The notes under the pieces are model-generated. The model worked only from the letters and a program-made list of their open reading frames with translations. It was not told the origin of the DNA and did no database searches. Of a DNA stretch of 34,645 nucleotides, positions 33,324 to 34,645 are shown in pieces; position 1 is the first letter of the stretch; each line of letters opens with the position of its first letter. Source of the stretch: Anaerolineales bacterium (GTDB lineage Bacteria; Chloroflexota; Anaerolineae; Anaerolineales; Villigracilaceae); the NCBI GenBank assembly GCA_023382575.1, contig JAHDWC010000015.1, positions 3,009-37,653 on the forward strand, in the 5' to 3' direction. A program made the translations under genes and the position numbers.

Positions 33324-34645
33324 GTTTCAATCCACTCTCCCAATGAAGGGAGAGACGGGATGCCGAGGTAACGATGCAACTCAATGCCATTGTTTCAATC
33401 CACTCTCCCAATGAAGGGAGAGACCACATCACACATCACACGACTCATATATATATTAGTTTCAATCCACTCTCCCAATGAAGGGAGAGACGCCACGTTC
33501 GCCGTCACACTCTTCACCGTCGCATTGTTTCAATCCACTCTCCCAATGAAGGGAGAGACTGGAACATTACAGGCGGTGGCAGGTACACAGAGTTTCAATC
33601 CAATCTCCCAATGAAGGGAGAGACTAGATCGCGCCCATATCATCGATCAATTGACCAGGTTTCAATCCACTCTCCCAATGAAGGGAGAGACGACGCGCAC
33701 CGCGTTACCGAGCGAGCCGCTTGGCTGTTTCAATCCACTCTCCCAATGAAGGGAGAGACGGGTATCATATGATATTGGTCAAGATAGAGGACGTTTCAAT
33801 CCACTCTCCCAATGAAGGGAGAGACATAACAGCGAAATGATTATTGTACAAAGGGGGGATGTTTCAATCCACTCTCCCAATGAAGGGAGAGACCATCAGG
33901 ATCACAGGGCGGTTCGGGTTTGCAGTGGTTTCAATCCACTCTCCCAATGAAGGGAGAGACAATCTTCTGAGGGGATAAAACACAATAGAATAATGTTTCA
34001 ATCCACTCTCCCAATGAAGGGAGAGACGCCGTTGGTGTCGTTGGATGGGATTCAATGGATCGTTTCAATCCACTCTCCCAATGAAGGGAGAGACGGCAAA
34101 GCCCTTCGGGAGCTTCCAATTCTCGGGGTTTCAATCCACTCTCCCAATGAAGGGAGAGACGAACAAGCCGCATTTTCGGGAGCACGTCCGTTCTGTTTCA
34201 ATCCACTCTCCCAATGAAGGGAGAGACCTGAATGGCTTTCGTATCAGCGCAGTTTGGAAGTTTCAATCCACTCTCCCAATGAAGGGAGAGACGCCATCCT
34301 TGCGTACCACCGGAGCACCGAAGTTTCAATCCACTCTCCCAATGAAGGGAGAGACCCACCCCGCAATGGTGGCAAAGTGGGATGAGCACGGTTTCAATCC
34401 ACTCTCCCAATGAAGGGAGAGACTCGCTAATTCGCAGACCCGCATTGTTCATCAGAAAGTTTCAATCCACTCTCCCAATGAAGGGAGAGACTAAATCGAT
34501 TGAGGGGACGTTGATCACGTCCGAGTTTCAATCCACTCTCCCAATGAAGGGAGAGACTAAATCGATTGAGGGGACGTTGATCACGTCCGAGTTTCAATCC
34601 ACTCTCCCAATGAAGGGAGAGACACATCCGCCAGTCGGTATAGGT
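33324..34645 (-). CRISPR. CRISPR array, 20 complete 33-nt repeats, runs off the window
   Basis: The repeat runs GTTTCAATCCAC...AATGAAGGGAGAGAC on the plus strand, and CTCTCCC/GGGAGAG forms a 7-bp stem with a AATGAA loop. Copies start at 33324, 33392, 33459, 33527, 33592, 33659, 33727, 33793, 33861, 33928, 33995, 34062, 34128, 34195, 34260, 34323, 34391, 34459, 34525 and 34591. Spacers are 30-35 nt. All copies are identical except the fifth (33592), which has A for C at repeat position 12. The reverse complement ends ATTGAAAC, the usual crRNA 5' handle, and resembles Type I-C repeats, so transcription is probably on the minus strand with the leader to the right. No cas genes lie in the window. 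Confidence 0.97.
34492..34590. repeat. Two identical adjacent spacers (34492-34524 and 34558-34590)
   Basis: Both 33-nt spacers start TAAATCGATTGAGGGGACGT and are the same to the last base, with one repeat between. Each holds a small inverted repeat GGACGT-TGATC-ACGTCC. A unit duplication is the likely cause. Confidence 0.9.

Noticed and set aside
32875-33432. Transposase frame starting at 33432
   Set aside because: The first 36 codons are CRISPR repeat and spacer sequence; real transposase similarity starts at about 33323.
33384-34627. Several open frames across the CRISPR array with repeated LSLHWESGLK-type or NEGRD-type peptides
   Set aside because: They are translations of the 33-nt repeat, whose length is a multiple of three; spacers have no coding character.

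Overview
The window reads as an accessory region of a bacterial genome, mega-plasmid or integrative element. Strong AAGGAG ribosome sites, moderate-to-high GC in the left part, DUF4367-type anti-sigma factor and Snf2-like helicase style would fit Chloroflexota (Anaerolineae-like), but this is inference from style only; no rRNA, tRNA or taxonomic marker is present.

Positions 1-14.7 kb hold a plus-strand block of element-type replication and maintenance genes: a truncated Toprim primase, a small membrane protein, SSB, a DnaN-like clamp, RadC, an AbrB-type regulator, eight or so unrecognised small-to-medium genes, a DUF6011-like zinc protein, and a 1454-residue methyltransferase-helicase whose Walker A motif is split by a 348-residue intein with class 3 (Trp/Cys/Thr) signature and a LAGLIDADG endonuclease. 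A minus-strand ECF sigma/anti-sigma pair sits inside the block. Seven times, a near-perfect hairpin ends 20-27 nt before a start codon with a ribosome site in between, dividing the block into modules.

Positions 14.8-29.3 kb are a minus-strand Type I restriction-modification operon read hsdR, hsdS, accessory genes, hsdM. About 9 kb of mostly AT-richer genes separate hsdS from hsdM: a 1281-residue kinase/TIR-like/multi-TM protein, a two-TM protein, a 160-residue protein, an M48 membrane peptidase, a six-TM protein and a membrane-anchored TPR/propeller protein. Two short open reading frames between them are built from pieces of HsdM and HsdS and are coupled to neighbours by ATGA overlaps, which records how the accessory genes entered and suggests one co-translated system.

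Positions 29.5-32.7 kb encode a 1044-residue PD-(D/E)xK nuclease fused to a STAND-like NTPase, which resembles anti-phage sensors. Then comes the 3' half of an IS3-family (IS150-like) element, cut off exactly at the first repeat of a CRISPR array (20 complete 33-nt repeats, 33324 to the window edge, no cas genes in view). Together the right 20 kb is a defence island: restriction-modification with membrane signalling proteins, a STAND nuclease and CRISPR.
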